64,000 nucleotides of DNA, taken from positions 20,812,357 to 20,876,356 of the forward strand of contig NC_061789.1 in assembly GCF_022458985.1 (NCBI RefSeq), read 5' to 3'. The stretch comes from Mugil cephalus. Taxonomy: Eukaryota > Chordata > Actinopteri > Mugiliformes > Mugilidae. The position numbers and the translations under genes were made by a program. Under the pieces are notes generated by a model that was not told the DNA's origin, did not search any database, and saw only the letters and a list, made by a program, of their open reading frames with translations. Shown in pieces: positions 54,482 to 64,000 of the stretch. Numbering within the stretch: the stretch's first letter is position 1; every line of letters begins with the position of its first letter.

Positions 54482-54810
54482 TGAGCACAGATTGGTTGTT
54501 GTGAAGAAAAACTGAGGAGGACAAAAACTCAAATGTTATCCTTTATTTGTTTTTATAGTTATGTCAGGTATATAAGAATTCAAGACAAGTATATAAGCAA
54601 GTCAAGACAATTTGATTTTCAAAGCCCAGACAATTCAATTTGTAACTGTTACAAAATACCACTCAAAGATTTATAAAAACTTATTAACATCATATTGTCT
54701 CTTATGCATTATAACTCATTTAAAGCAGGACAACAAAGAGACATGTGAATTATATGAAGTAATTTCAAGTAAGAGCAAATTAAGGTTGTGGAAACACACA
54801 AAGCACTAAC

Positions 54811-54832
54811 CTGTGATAGATGCCTCCCAACT
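54811..54832 (-). other. First non-coding exon of MYH gene C
   Basis: It ends at donor CACAG/GTTAGTG and starts about 30 bp from the TATA box. Confidence 0.5.
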
Positions 54833-54854
54833 TTGGAGGAGCACGATGCTGTGT

Positions 54855-54912
54855 CTTATATAGTGGCTGGAACTGCTTGGTCAGCAGCAGTCAGCCACTC
54901 TATTTGGTCAAG
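54855..54912 (-). promoter_or_regulatory. MYH-C core promoter: TATA box plus conserved upstream element
   Basis: TATATAAG at 54855-54862 (minus). The variant element CTTGACCAAATAGAG at 54898-54912 lies 36 bp away, matching the spacing in A and B. The TATA context and the element both differ slightly from A and B, which could separate the expression of gene C. Confidence 0.7.
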
Positions 54913-55434
54913 CATCTCTGTCATCTTAAGACTCATCTCGTGACATTGTGTCAAATATATTTTATTGCTGAACTGCCAAAAAGGCAATACAAAAAACGTG
55001 GGTGCAAATATCAGCAATGTAGGATAAGATTTTTTGGTAAAACTAAATTAAAATGAAGTGGAAAAATACATTGAGTAATAAATTGTAACTAAGATATATT
55101 CATATGTCATTGGTATTGAGTGTCGAAGTTTCATTTCAAATCGTTGGACTTCATTTAAATTGAATATCCTAAACATTACCAATGTTAGTAAAGGAACTTA
55201 ACAGTGTAATTTGAAACACACAAAATGTATGGGTGCTAAAGAATTTGCTATTTAGAACATGTTTTATACAGAAAAATTGGGCTTAGCTTTCTTTTTGGCC
55301 ATGTGTGATAGTAATGTCCGAAAATAGATGCTGTGCAATGCATGTGTGGGGCTTCGAACCCAAAAAAATGGTGCAATAAATAATTTTGCTCATAATAATA
55401 AAGGGAATTATTATTAATTTTGTACATTATATTT

Positions 55435-55690
55435 TTTAGCCATGCGCTTAAACTTGACCAAAGCCCAAGATGGAAATACATTTTGGAGATGAACTTGAGC
55501 GGTGCTGGTACATAGTTGCAGGACATCGCCACATCTCATATTCCTCTAATAAAAGGTTTTGTAAGGGCCTTCTGTAAAGTTCAAGTGGTAATACACCTTG
55601 CCTTAAAAGGACTAGAAGAACATTTGCCAACCAGGCTGAAGTAAGACCTAAAATAAGTTCCACTCAGATATCAAATCTTTATCCCAGAGT
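55435..55690. repeat. MYH upstream block, copy in front of gene C
   Basis: Contains CATTTTGGAGA, AGTTGCAGGACA, ATCTCATATTCCTCTAATAA, GTAAAGTTCAAG and ACCTAAAATAAGTTCCAC in the same order as the gene B copy. About 0.6-0.85 kb upstream of the MYH-C TATA box. Confidence 0.65.
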
Positions 55691-56309
55691 ACATTTGATT
55701 CTGTGTTATTGCTGTTATGGAAAATTAGTGTCCTTGAAAACTATGTGGCTGAGGTTTTGAGACATTGCTAGCATAGGCACTAAAACATCTCTAATGCAAC
55801 CATAATAAATAATACATTTTTGGACTAAATATTTTGTGGGTGTGTGAAGGCTTCGTGGTTAAACGATTACTGTTCAAAGCATGATGACACTCATTGCATT
55901 CTTTTGAAGTACTTTCAGGCACTGGTGTTATTCAAAGCTGTGGCTGTCTGTCATTTCAGCCATAATGACTTTCTACTCAAAGCACAGTGAACATTAGACT
56001 GACTAGAATTGTCCTTGTGCTGTCTGAAAAGCAGTCATGGACAGAGCTTACCATGAGTTGATGCAAATTTATCCCTGATTGCCGGACTGAGTAGGTTCAA
56101 ACTGGTGAAGCTCTCACTCAAGATTACCACCTTCTCAAAACCCCAGTCATTTGGTGTTACGTGTGCTGTATACCAGAAACCCATCTGTTACAGCATGTAC
56201 TAAGTTAATGCTTATATAAATTGATGAATATGTTTTATGCAAGACTCTAATGTAAAGTGGTGCACATTAATGAATGTTAACCTATTACATCAACTTACCC
56301 ATGCACTTT
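55691..56309. other. Non-coding intergenic DNA
   Basis: Nothing recognised on either strand. Confidence 0.5.
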
Positions 56310-56480
56310 AACATGGCCATAGCCAGAAATGGAAAGCCATTTTGGAGAAGCACTCAACTGGTCCTGGTATAAAGTTGCAGAACACTGGCACACATCATGC
56401 TCCTTGTAATAAAAGTGAACACCCTTCCCATAAAGTTCAAGAGAATATTTGAACGCAACACAACATTTAAGATTTTAAAT
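56310..56480. repeat. MYH upstream block, second copy near gene C
   Basis: Contains CATTTTGGAGAAGCACTC, AGTTGCAGAACA, CTCCTTGTAATAAAAGTG and CCATAAAGTTCAAG, collinear with the other copies but lacking the far-end AAAATAAG part. Confidence 0.55.
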
Positions 56481-57039
56481 GTCAAACAGTGTTATATGTT
56501 AGACATAAAGTGTATGGTTTGGTTGGAATGGTAGAGAAAGAAAAGAAATATCTAAAAGGTTTAATTTACTGTATACCACATCCAAGTTTCAAGTAATCGA
56601 GCACACACACACATACATGCACGCAGTCAAGCACACACACACACACCAGCTGCCATACGGTCATTATTTTTACATGATCAACCACAACATTCAAACCCTT
56701 GACAGGTGAAGGGAATACCACCATGTGACATTTCAGTGTTCTTCTGGGAAACTTTTGGACTTGTCATTCATGTGGGTGTTACTTGACATGTGCTGTCCAC
56801 GTAGACCAGACCAGGAACCCCAAACACAGCAGCCATTGCCTGCAGGATGCAGAAACAGAAAAATAGAAAACATGAAAACCTTCACGAGGTATTGACCTGG
56901 CCTCCAAATTCACTAGATCCCAAATTGATCAAGTATCTGTGCATGATCCCTCCTCTCACCCCATAGGACCCAAATGCCCACAACATGGCGCGGAGGGAAC
57001 CATCGTCTGGCCTACACAATATTAGCAAGGCGTCTCTCC

Positions 57040-57300
57040 TCCCTAACTCCAACCAGTTTCTTCATACTGTATTGTAATGGCTTTCTCTGTCTTCTCTGTC
57101 TGTACTGTTTGCACCTGCATACATTGCACATTTTCACTTTATGTAGTAATGTGTTTGTTCTGTGTTGTTCTGTCTCAGTTGTGTGCATTTTTATGTAGCA
57201 CCACCATCCTGGAGGGAAGTTAATTCATTTTTCTTTGTGCTTCATTTGCTGTATATGTTTGGAATGACTATAAATTACCTTTTGACCTTGACCTCCTGAG
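57040..57300 (+). repeat. LINE 3' tail-like repeat
   Basis: The stretch with TGCACATTTTCACTTTATG, CACCACCATCCTGGAGGGAA, GGAATGACTATAAATTACC and a TTGACC-type end resembles the 3' ends of fish LINEs. No ORF remains. Confidence 0.45.
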
Positions 57301-57519
57301 AACTTGTGTGAGTTCTGGAACAGAATGCAGAATGTGACATATGTCACAAGAGGTAGAAACAGCTCAATTGGAATTATGTTCAGTCCACCATCAACACTGA
57401 GTGAGACACACACACTGGAGACAAGAGTGATTTGAAAAAATCTGCAAAGAGTTCTTCTGAATTGCGAGATTCCACTTCGAAGGTTCATTCTCAGCCTGTT
57501 CCACACAAAAGTGAGAAAC

Positions 57520-60155
57520 ATGTCATCGTGGCCCGACTCAGACACCTGTGGTGCAACAGGTAAGACAGACTCAGAACAAACAAAATGAAGATGGTGCTTA
57601 ACATTTAAGCTATGAGAACTGAACACACCAATGAAACTGTAAATGTAGCACAGGAAAGAACAGCTCAGTGTCACACAGAAGAAATTATCATTGTTAGATC
57701 ATGTTTAACTTTACATATCAGGCCAACACATGCTAGTGTCCCTTGTCATGAATAAAAGAACTGTAAGATAGTCAGTAAATCAGACTTCCAGTTGAATTAA
57801 TACCAAGGACACGATTGAGATGTTTATGTCTCCGAACACACTGACAGACATTCATTCTCCATGTTCACTGTCTTTCTCTACAGTCACACTGACACCACCT
57901 GAGGTTCAGGCAGGTCAAACCCTAATAGGCCTCTCGAATTACTCTGTGATGGAGTTTATTGGTGAAGGATGCTTTGGCAAAGTGGCCAAGTGCAAAAATC
58001 TGGACACCAAGGAAACAGTGGCAGTCAAGATCTTAAAGAAACACACGGATATGGACAAAGAGGTTCAGTAGATCACTGGTCTTATATTCCCCTGGTCAGG
58101 TTTCTTCAGGGTACCTACAATGCACTGCTGTTATCTTTTTGCATAATGTGGATCTTATCTGCTCTTTCCAGATATCAATGTTAAACAGCATCAGTGTCCT
58201 GGACTCAGACCTCAGTAATTTGGTTAAGTTCTTTGAGCAGTTTGAGCGCATGGGACAGACCTGTCTCGTATTTGAGATGCTGGACAGGAGTCTCTACGAC
58301 CTGCTCAAGGACAGAGACTGGGAGCCACTGTTTGTGAATGAGATCCGCCCCATTGCAAAGCAGGTCTGTATTACTGCAATTTGGAACCAGTAATCTATTT
58401 TTTTTTGTGACCCTAACCCTGACCCTGAAGCTGCACCTACGTAAACCCCAGGCCTGTTGTTTTTTGTCTTGTCCCTGCAGCTGCTGGTGGCCTTGGATGT
58501 TCTGAATGATATCGATATCCTGCACACAGATCTGAAACCAGACAACGTAATGTGTGTCAATGTACAGGACCAGCCTCTCAGAGTCAAATTAATTGACTTT
58601 GGTCAAGCCATTCCATGCTCTGACGCCCGGCTTGGACTGGAAATTCAGCCGATTGGGTACAGGTGGGTTAATCTTACATGGTCCAGAATTTAATCTTGGA
58701 GTGTTAGGTCAATCTAAACCTCTGAATTGTTCTCCCCAAAAGCTTGGCAATACATTTCTTATAATTGGCCCTTGTCGTCCCTCCTCAGGGCTCCAGAAGT
58801 TGCCCTCGGCCTCCCCTTCAACCATGCTATAGATGTGTGGGGACTTGGCTGCATCCTGGCCACCCTCTACCTCGCAGACAATCTCTTTGATGTTAACTGC
58901 GACTATCAGATGGTGGGTCATCATCTGCCTCAGACAAATGTCTGTAACCAGGTGGAAACTTGAAGAACGTATGCTTAAGTGTTTTTTTTTTTCTTTTTTT
59001 ATATTCTCTCTTCAGATGAAGTCCATGGTTGAGGTTTTGGGTCTGCCTGAGAACCACTTGCTCTCTTGTGGTGGATACACCAAATACTTTTTCATTGAGG
59101 AGGATGCTGCAGGTGGATGGAGATGGAGACTGATGGTACACTGACATGTTCCTCTTGGCTGTGGTTGGTTTTATCATCTTATTGAAAGAAAAGAAAATTC
59201 CCATGTATTTTCTGTTCCATCAGACACCAGAGGAGTTTACTTGCGCTAACAACATGCAAGTGCAAGAGAGGGGCAGCTACATTGACCCACCCAGCTCTCT
59301 GGAGGACCTGCTTTATGTAGGTGTTTTCTGCTATGTAGTACAGTATATGTGAAGGCTAAGTACCAGTAAATGATCAGTCTCTGAGATGATTGGCTGATCT
59401 GACTCTCTTTCCAAATGCAGATCTATGGCAAAGAGGAGGCCGCTGAATTTGAAGATAGGAAGGCTTTTGTGGACATGCTGAAACATCTGCTGTATCTTGA
59501 CAGTAATGACAGAATTTCACCCCATGAAGCTCTGCAGCACCCTTTCATCACAATGTCCCACCTGACTGAGCTCCCTGACCGTGGAGACTAGTAAGTGACC
59601 TGGTGTTGTTCACACTGGTAAAACATAATGCATGGGAGTGGATGTCTTAAATTATTAATTTATTGTTATGTTTCATCCAGTGTGGTCACCTCCCAGTCAC
59701 TGATGAGCATCTGCCCAGTGGAGGAGTCAGCAGACAGGGTCAACACCTCCATAGCATCTCAGCATAATCAGGGGTCAGCTCTAGGCTGTCCTGTTGGAAG
59801 TACTGGGAACGCTAGTACCATTAATGTCTGTCTAGGAACCTGGCCATTTAGTGGACCAGATACCAGCATCTGTTGTAAAGATGGATCTGTAGTTTCCTGG
59901 AATTCAAATGGAGCCTCTGGAGACTTAAGTGAAAAAGCCCTAGTTCCGGTGTCATCTGATGGAGGTAAAGATTATCTCACTGCCTGGTATTCCGACGGAC
60001 CACATCCCTGCTCCTATGATGATAATCCAGTTGCTTGGTCTTCTGATGGAACTAAAGCAACAGACTCTCTAGGACCACTGAAGGCTCTTTGCAATTTCTT
60101 CCACATCATTGGAGCTGCCTTTGGATGCTGTTGGTCCGACTCTGTGGAGGACTGA
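57520..60155 (+). CDS. HIPK-like dual-specificity protein kinase, 524 aa
   Basis: Nine coding exons: 57520-57559, 57884-58062, 58172-58363, 58481-58662, 58789-58912, 59016-59135, 59224-59316, 59421-59590 and 59681-60155. They sum to 1575 nt in one frame. Kinase features: glycine loop GEGCFGKV (residues 40-47), lysine in VAVKI (62), HTDLKPDN (152-159, catalytic Asp 154), DFG (176-178), APE (199-201). CLVFEMLDRSLYDLLK and VKLIDFGQA mark the HIPK branch of the CMGC kinases, which act on transcription factors and co-repressors. The usual HIPK activation-loop tyrosine aligns with Glu191 (LEIQPIGYRAPE). The HIPK homeobox-interacting and PEST regions are absent; a 158-residue tail with three W-x-S-(D/N)-G motifs replaces them. 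One donor is weak (GAG/GTTCAG at 58063). This fits the short HIPK-like genes expanded in fishes rather than HIPK1-4. Confidence 0.88.
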
Positions 60156-60241
60156 TTTTCTTTTATTTGATTGTGATTTCTTTTTCTTTTCATGTACTCA
60201 TTTATTCCACTTTCATTCATGGTGGAAAATGGCATGTGGGA

Positions 60242-60247
60242 AATAAA
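60242..60247 (+). terminator. Candidate polyadenylation signal of the HIPK-like gene
   Basis: AATAAA about 90 bp after the stop codon. Confidence 0.6.
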
Positions 60248-61865
60248 TTCGCAACACAGCCATACAACGCCTCAGACTATATTGACTATTTGCAATTACT
60301 GCAGACAAAATATCAGAGACATCTTTCTGAGACTTGTTTAAATCCTGCTTCAGCTGCAAATGTTGTATCTTTTAATAACCTCATTTACATTGTGCATTTG
60401 ATGACTGTACATTTGATGTGTCTTTAATTATTTAGTTGATTCTAACCATAATAATTACACAAAAACAGAGCAAGAACAGTGTAGTAGGCCTACAGAATAT
60501 TGGCCCAAGCATAACTACTCTTAATGTAGGCTACATAATACTCTTTACAACATCTTAGCTATGAATTGACATTTATACATTATATGTAACACTAAGGCAA
60601 GAACCATCTCTCCTTGAAAGCTATGCTTGCTTCAGGATAGTCACGCAACTAAGGTGCTGCATAGACAACTAGTCTGCAGGTTGTGTATGATACATAAACC
60701 TAGGTCTGTGAAAGGACATTCCAAAAAAGAACAATTCACATTGCAATCTCTCAGACTTGCGTGTAAACTGGATTGAGTTTCCTTGGCCACACATTTCTAT
60801 TGTATTTCTGAAGTATGTTAGAGGTTAGACCTTACATGATGTATACATGTTTATTCCACAATGTTTTAATAAACAAACTCACTAGAAGGCAGGAAAGCTC
60901 CTTAAATTTTAAGACAAGTTATCCCACAGTGGAATAATGGACCTAACCGACAGACTCACCTTAGTAATAGACAAACACATGTAGAAATAAAGACAATTTA
61001 GTTAATTATTTTTAAATTAATCTTGTCCGTGAACTTAATGATTTATTTGTGTTGTATTTTCAGCTTTTATTTGGTGTCTTTCAATCAGAATGCACCACAA
61101 ATGTGTGACATTTTACCTCCACCAGATGGTGCCCTTGTGCATGTACAGTGTTTGGCTCTTCTGGCTGACTTTTCTACTTGTGAAAATTTTTCAGTTTACA
61201 ACCCATAAATTATCCTCAGAAATTCAGACTTGCTCTGGGAAATTGTACTATAATGTATACACTCCTTGGTTCAAACACAAAACTAAATTCTGTCAATGAT
61301 TATCATTCATTAGAACTCACAATACTACAGCTTAAACCCAAGAAATAAAGAGAAAACGATAAAGCAGTCATAAAATTAATGCAAATTTTTCCTTTCTTAA
61401 ATTCTAAAACTACCCAATGCACATTTTGGCATCACATATACAAATATTTTCTGTTCTGGTGCAGGTGAAGCATGGATCGAGTTAATATCTTCTGTGGTCT
61501 TCTTGTTTCTCTTATCCTGTTCTTCGTTGTTAACATTCTGACAGCTGATGTTTTAAACATAGACTCTCTAATAGGCTTTATGTGCAGACTCAAAATTCTT
61601 TTTTTGAACATAGTTTACTCCTTTTAGTGATGCTAGTTTCAGGAGAAGAACTACATCCCAGCTGCACCTCTTCAGCCTAAATACCCACTTAGCCTTCTCC
61701 TCCTGTTTTGTTCTCGTATTCGGCCCCAATTCGCCACAGCATTATTAAAAATGAAATTTGAGAAATAACAGGGAGTTCAATGCTACATGCTACAAAATGC
61801 TTTATGCTAGTGATTAGCTTGCCACATATCATCTGCAATGTATGCCAGTAAACCAGTGTTGACCA
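60248..61865. other. Non-coding DNA downstream of the HIPK-like gene
   Basis: No exon series, RNA gene or clear repeat. Short open frames here lack resemblance to any family I know. Confidence 0.5.
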
Positions 61866-61879
61866 GTTACCATGGCAAC
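61866..61879 (+). promoter_or_regulatory. Perfect RFX X-box motif
   Basis: GTTACCATGGCAAC fits the X-box consensus GTNRCC(0-3 N)RGYAAC on both half-sites. It overlaps an ATG in strong Kozak context (ACCATGG). X-boxes are bound by RFX factors, typically at ciliary genes. Confidence 0.45.
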
Positions 61880-61953
61880 AGGACAACACTGTACTTCAGG
61901 ACATGTGAAGAAACAAGCAAATCTAAAGAAGAAGAAGACTGATTCAGTTCAGG
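61872..61953 (+). CDS. Possible first coding exon of an unidentified gene
   Basis: The ATG at 61872 opens a short lysine-rich reading (MATGQHCTSGHVKKQANLKK, then KKTDSVQ) that ends at a consensus donor (CAGG/GTAAGA at 61954). I could not find a following exon before the window ends, so it may continue outside or be chance. Confidence 0.25.
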
Positions 61954-62564
61954 GTAAGACTGATGTTTCCATCACTGATGCAGAAATGTATTGATTGTTT
62001 ATTACTTTTAGAATCACTTACCTTTTTTACTGATCATGTGCGTGCTTGAATTCTGTAAATTCCCCTTGTGTGCAGTCAACAAAAGTTGATCTGATATTTA
62101 ACAGTGATATTGGCTGGAAGTATGTGTCTTTCTGTCCTACCAGCAGTGCAAAGTTTCAACACTATACGATGTGGAAGGAAAGATAATTCATTACAACAAC
62201 ATCTCATATTTGTCATGCACATTGTTTTTTGTATTAATTGATAATCTATAATCCTATACAACATGTCTGCAAGTACATACTCCTTCTTGTCAAGATTTGC
62301 CATTCAATTATGTAAAACAGTCCATCAGTTTAATTATTTTACATTAGAGAGTCCTGTATATTGTTAAAATAGTTCCAGTTAAAAATGAACAGGTTACATG
62401 GACAGCATTGAAGACAGGGTTGACAAAAATCACTCTTCAGTTTTTCCAGTATTCTTAGTAACACTTTTAAAAGAAGTGGTCTCTGTCATATTATAGGGCA
62501 ACACTCATTATATATATGACATATTCTTAATATTATTCCCTAAATAGTTTGGTGTTGTTTTATT

Positions 62565-62584
62565 AAAAAAAAAAAAAAACAATA

Positions 62585-62615
<31 letters not shown>
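62565..62615. repeat. A-rich and (AT)n tract
   Basis: A-runs around 62565-62590 are followed by (AT)n to about 62615. Simple repeat only. Confidence 0.85.
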
Positions 62616-62654
62616 CAATTATGTTTTTTAATAAAATAATGCAGACAAATTCAA

Positions 62655-62705
62655 TCTAAAGTGGCTAAGCCTCCCCTGTCCTTAAAGCCTAGTGACACCC
62701 CTGAT
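62655..62705 (-). repeat. Possible DNA-transposon end
   Basis: On the minus strand the segment begins CAGGGGTGTCACTAGG, in the style of a terminal inverted repeat of fish hAT-like elements. No matching opposite end was found. Confidence 0.35.
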
Positions 62706-64000
62706 ATATAATATATAATATTAGAAATACCAACTTAAGGGGCTGCAGGACAGTTGAGCTTTCCACTTCTTATCATGGTCCAGCAGAGGTCGCTCTAATC
62801 AAACCAAATCAGAATCCATGCGACTAAAAGAGACCTTATACTTACCATGTCCCGGGGAGACAGTGGTGGATTTCCTGCAGTGACCCCATGAGAGGTAACT
62901 ACAACAAAGTAGTGTGAGTAATGAGTTAAACCAGCTAGTTCATTCATTCAGACGCTATTGAAGGGATTTGGAAACAGTCAGAGGAGCTAAGCAGGAGTCC
63001 ATGCTGCAGATATGACCTTTGTGTTCAACATAAGAAGGGATTACACTCACCTCATGTTATATACGGCCGCCTGCTTGAAAGGCTCACAGCTCTCTGACAC
63101 CCTAATGTCAATGCTTAAACACTCATATTTTTTACTTTTATATACGTTATATTAAAATCTTCTTATTTGTGAGACATTGATATTGATAATAAAGCCATTC
63201 CCTGGTTCCTGCACCACCACTTTTAGATTTCACTGCCTTTTTCACCATTTTAAATCAAATATCCTTTGTTCTGCCTGTGAAACACCAAAGACTCATTTGT
63301 AGCTGTATTATAGATTATATTGCTTATAACCTTATAATGGAAACAATCATTATTTGCAGCCATAAAATTCTGAACTATAAAATGTTTATATATTCTTTGT
63401 TATTAACATTTCAGCTAAAATATGTCTTCCACTGCTATTAAGTGAAACTCGAGTTTAATATATTAACTCGTGAGCGTAAGTGAATGGAAACGGTTCTTAA
63501 GTCTCATGTTGCACAAGTACAAATAATAGCCAGCCTGTCCTCGGCCCACATACCACCAACACCACAGTGCCTGGCTGAACCTGAAATCCTCTTTGAAGTG
63601 ATCAGAAGCATAAATATGCATGAGACTGTAGGAATTTTATAAGAGTGAAGATAAAAAAGACTCAGGCAATGTGTGTCACGTTTGTCTCAAGGGAAGCTGT
63701 CAGTAAAATTTTAAAAAGCTCTTTTTATTCACAGTCGATTTAGTTCATTATGTGTTTGATGAGCTTTATGTTGATCTTCAGAGAGATTTCAGCACATTAA
63801 CTTCACATAAAGACAGGAAAGTTAAGTCACCAAAGTGTGAATCCAGACTATATCCCAGCTTATTTTTCTTTTGCTCCTCAGAAGAGGGAAGAAGCTAGAT
63901 TGAATGCTTATTTCTATTTCAGGAAAACTTTCAATCACTGCATGTTAAATGTATTCTACTACAGATAGAGATTACATTACAACCGGTTTAATTATGTCAA
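62706..64000. other. Non-coding DNA at the right edge
   Basis: No gene recognised. A segment at 62838-62900 begins ATACTTACC followed by GGGGAGA, faintly like the 5' end of U1 snRNA, but the rest does not fit. Confidence 0.5.

Noticed and set aside
57225..57674. 149-codon minus-strand open frame upstream of the HIPK-like gene
   Set aside because: It runs antisense over the true first exon of the kinase (57520-57559), has no recognised domain and a composition expected by chance.
62838..62900. U1 snRNA-like start (ATACTTACC...GGGGAGA)
   Set aside because: Only the first nine bases and a few short words fit. The stem-loops and the Sm-binding site are not found downstream.

Overview
The window is a piece of a teleost fish nuclear chromosome. 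Evidence: intron-rich genes with GT-AG junctions, an AT-rich background, a tandem cluster of fast-skeletal-type myosin heavy chain (MYH) genes, fish-type transposable element debris (Penelope-like, L1/Tx1-like LINE, a retrovirus-like pol fragment, a short-LTR element), and a HIPK-like kinase of the kind expanded in fishes. All assignments come from reading the sequence; no database was consulted.

Layout. (1) 312-3681 (+): the 3' part of a multi-GoLoco gene related to PCP2/GPSM. It contains an exon trio that has been duplicated in tandem. (2) 4378-14765 (-): MYH gene A, complete in structure but with a one-base deletion in a rod exon that creates an early stop. (3) 15.2-19 kb: its promoter and upstream DNA with simple repeats. 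(4) 18966-20634 (-): a decayed, internally deleted MYH pseudogene. (5) 20.7-30.3 kb: an island of mobile-element debris, containing a cleanly bounded 1.41-kb LTR element with a proline-tRNA primer binding site and a matching 5-bp target duplication. (6) 30606-40806 (-): MYH gene B. (7) 43660-54319 (-): MYH gene C. (8) 57520-60155 (+): a nine-exon HIPK-like kinase gene (524 aa) with a substituted activation loop. (9) 60.2-64 kb: mostly non-coding, with one possible first exon overlapping a perfect RFX X-box.

The three MYH genes point the same way and share exon structure. They also share many introns almost base for base, in a mosaic pattern that suggests repeated gene conversion. Each has a TATA box and, 36-37 bp further upstream, a conserved 15-bp element. 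A homologous non-coding block of up to about 240 bp recurs in the upstream DNA of every intact copy (five copies seen). The three genes differ mainly in loop 1, loop 2 and the last five or six residues, the places where paralogous sarcomeric myosins are tuned.

Best leads: the MYH-A frameshift, the repeated upstream block, the exon-trio amplification in the GoLoco gene, the Tyr-to-Glu change in the HIPK-like activation loop, and the short-LTR element.
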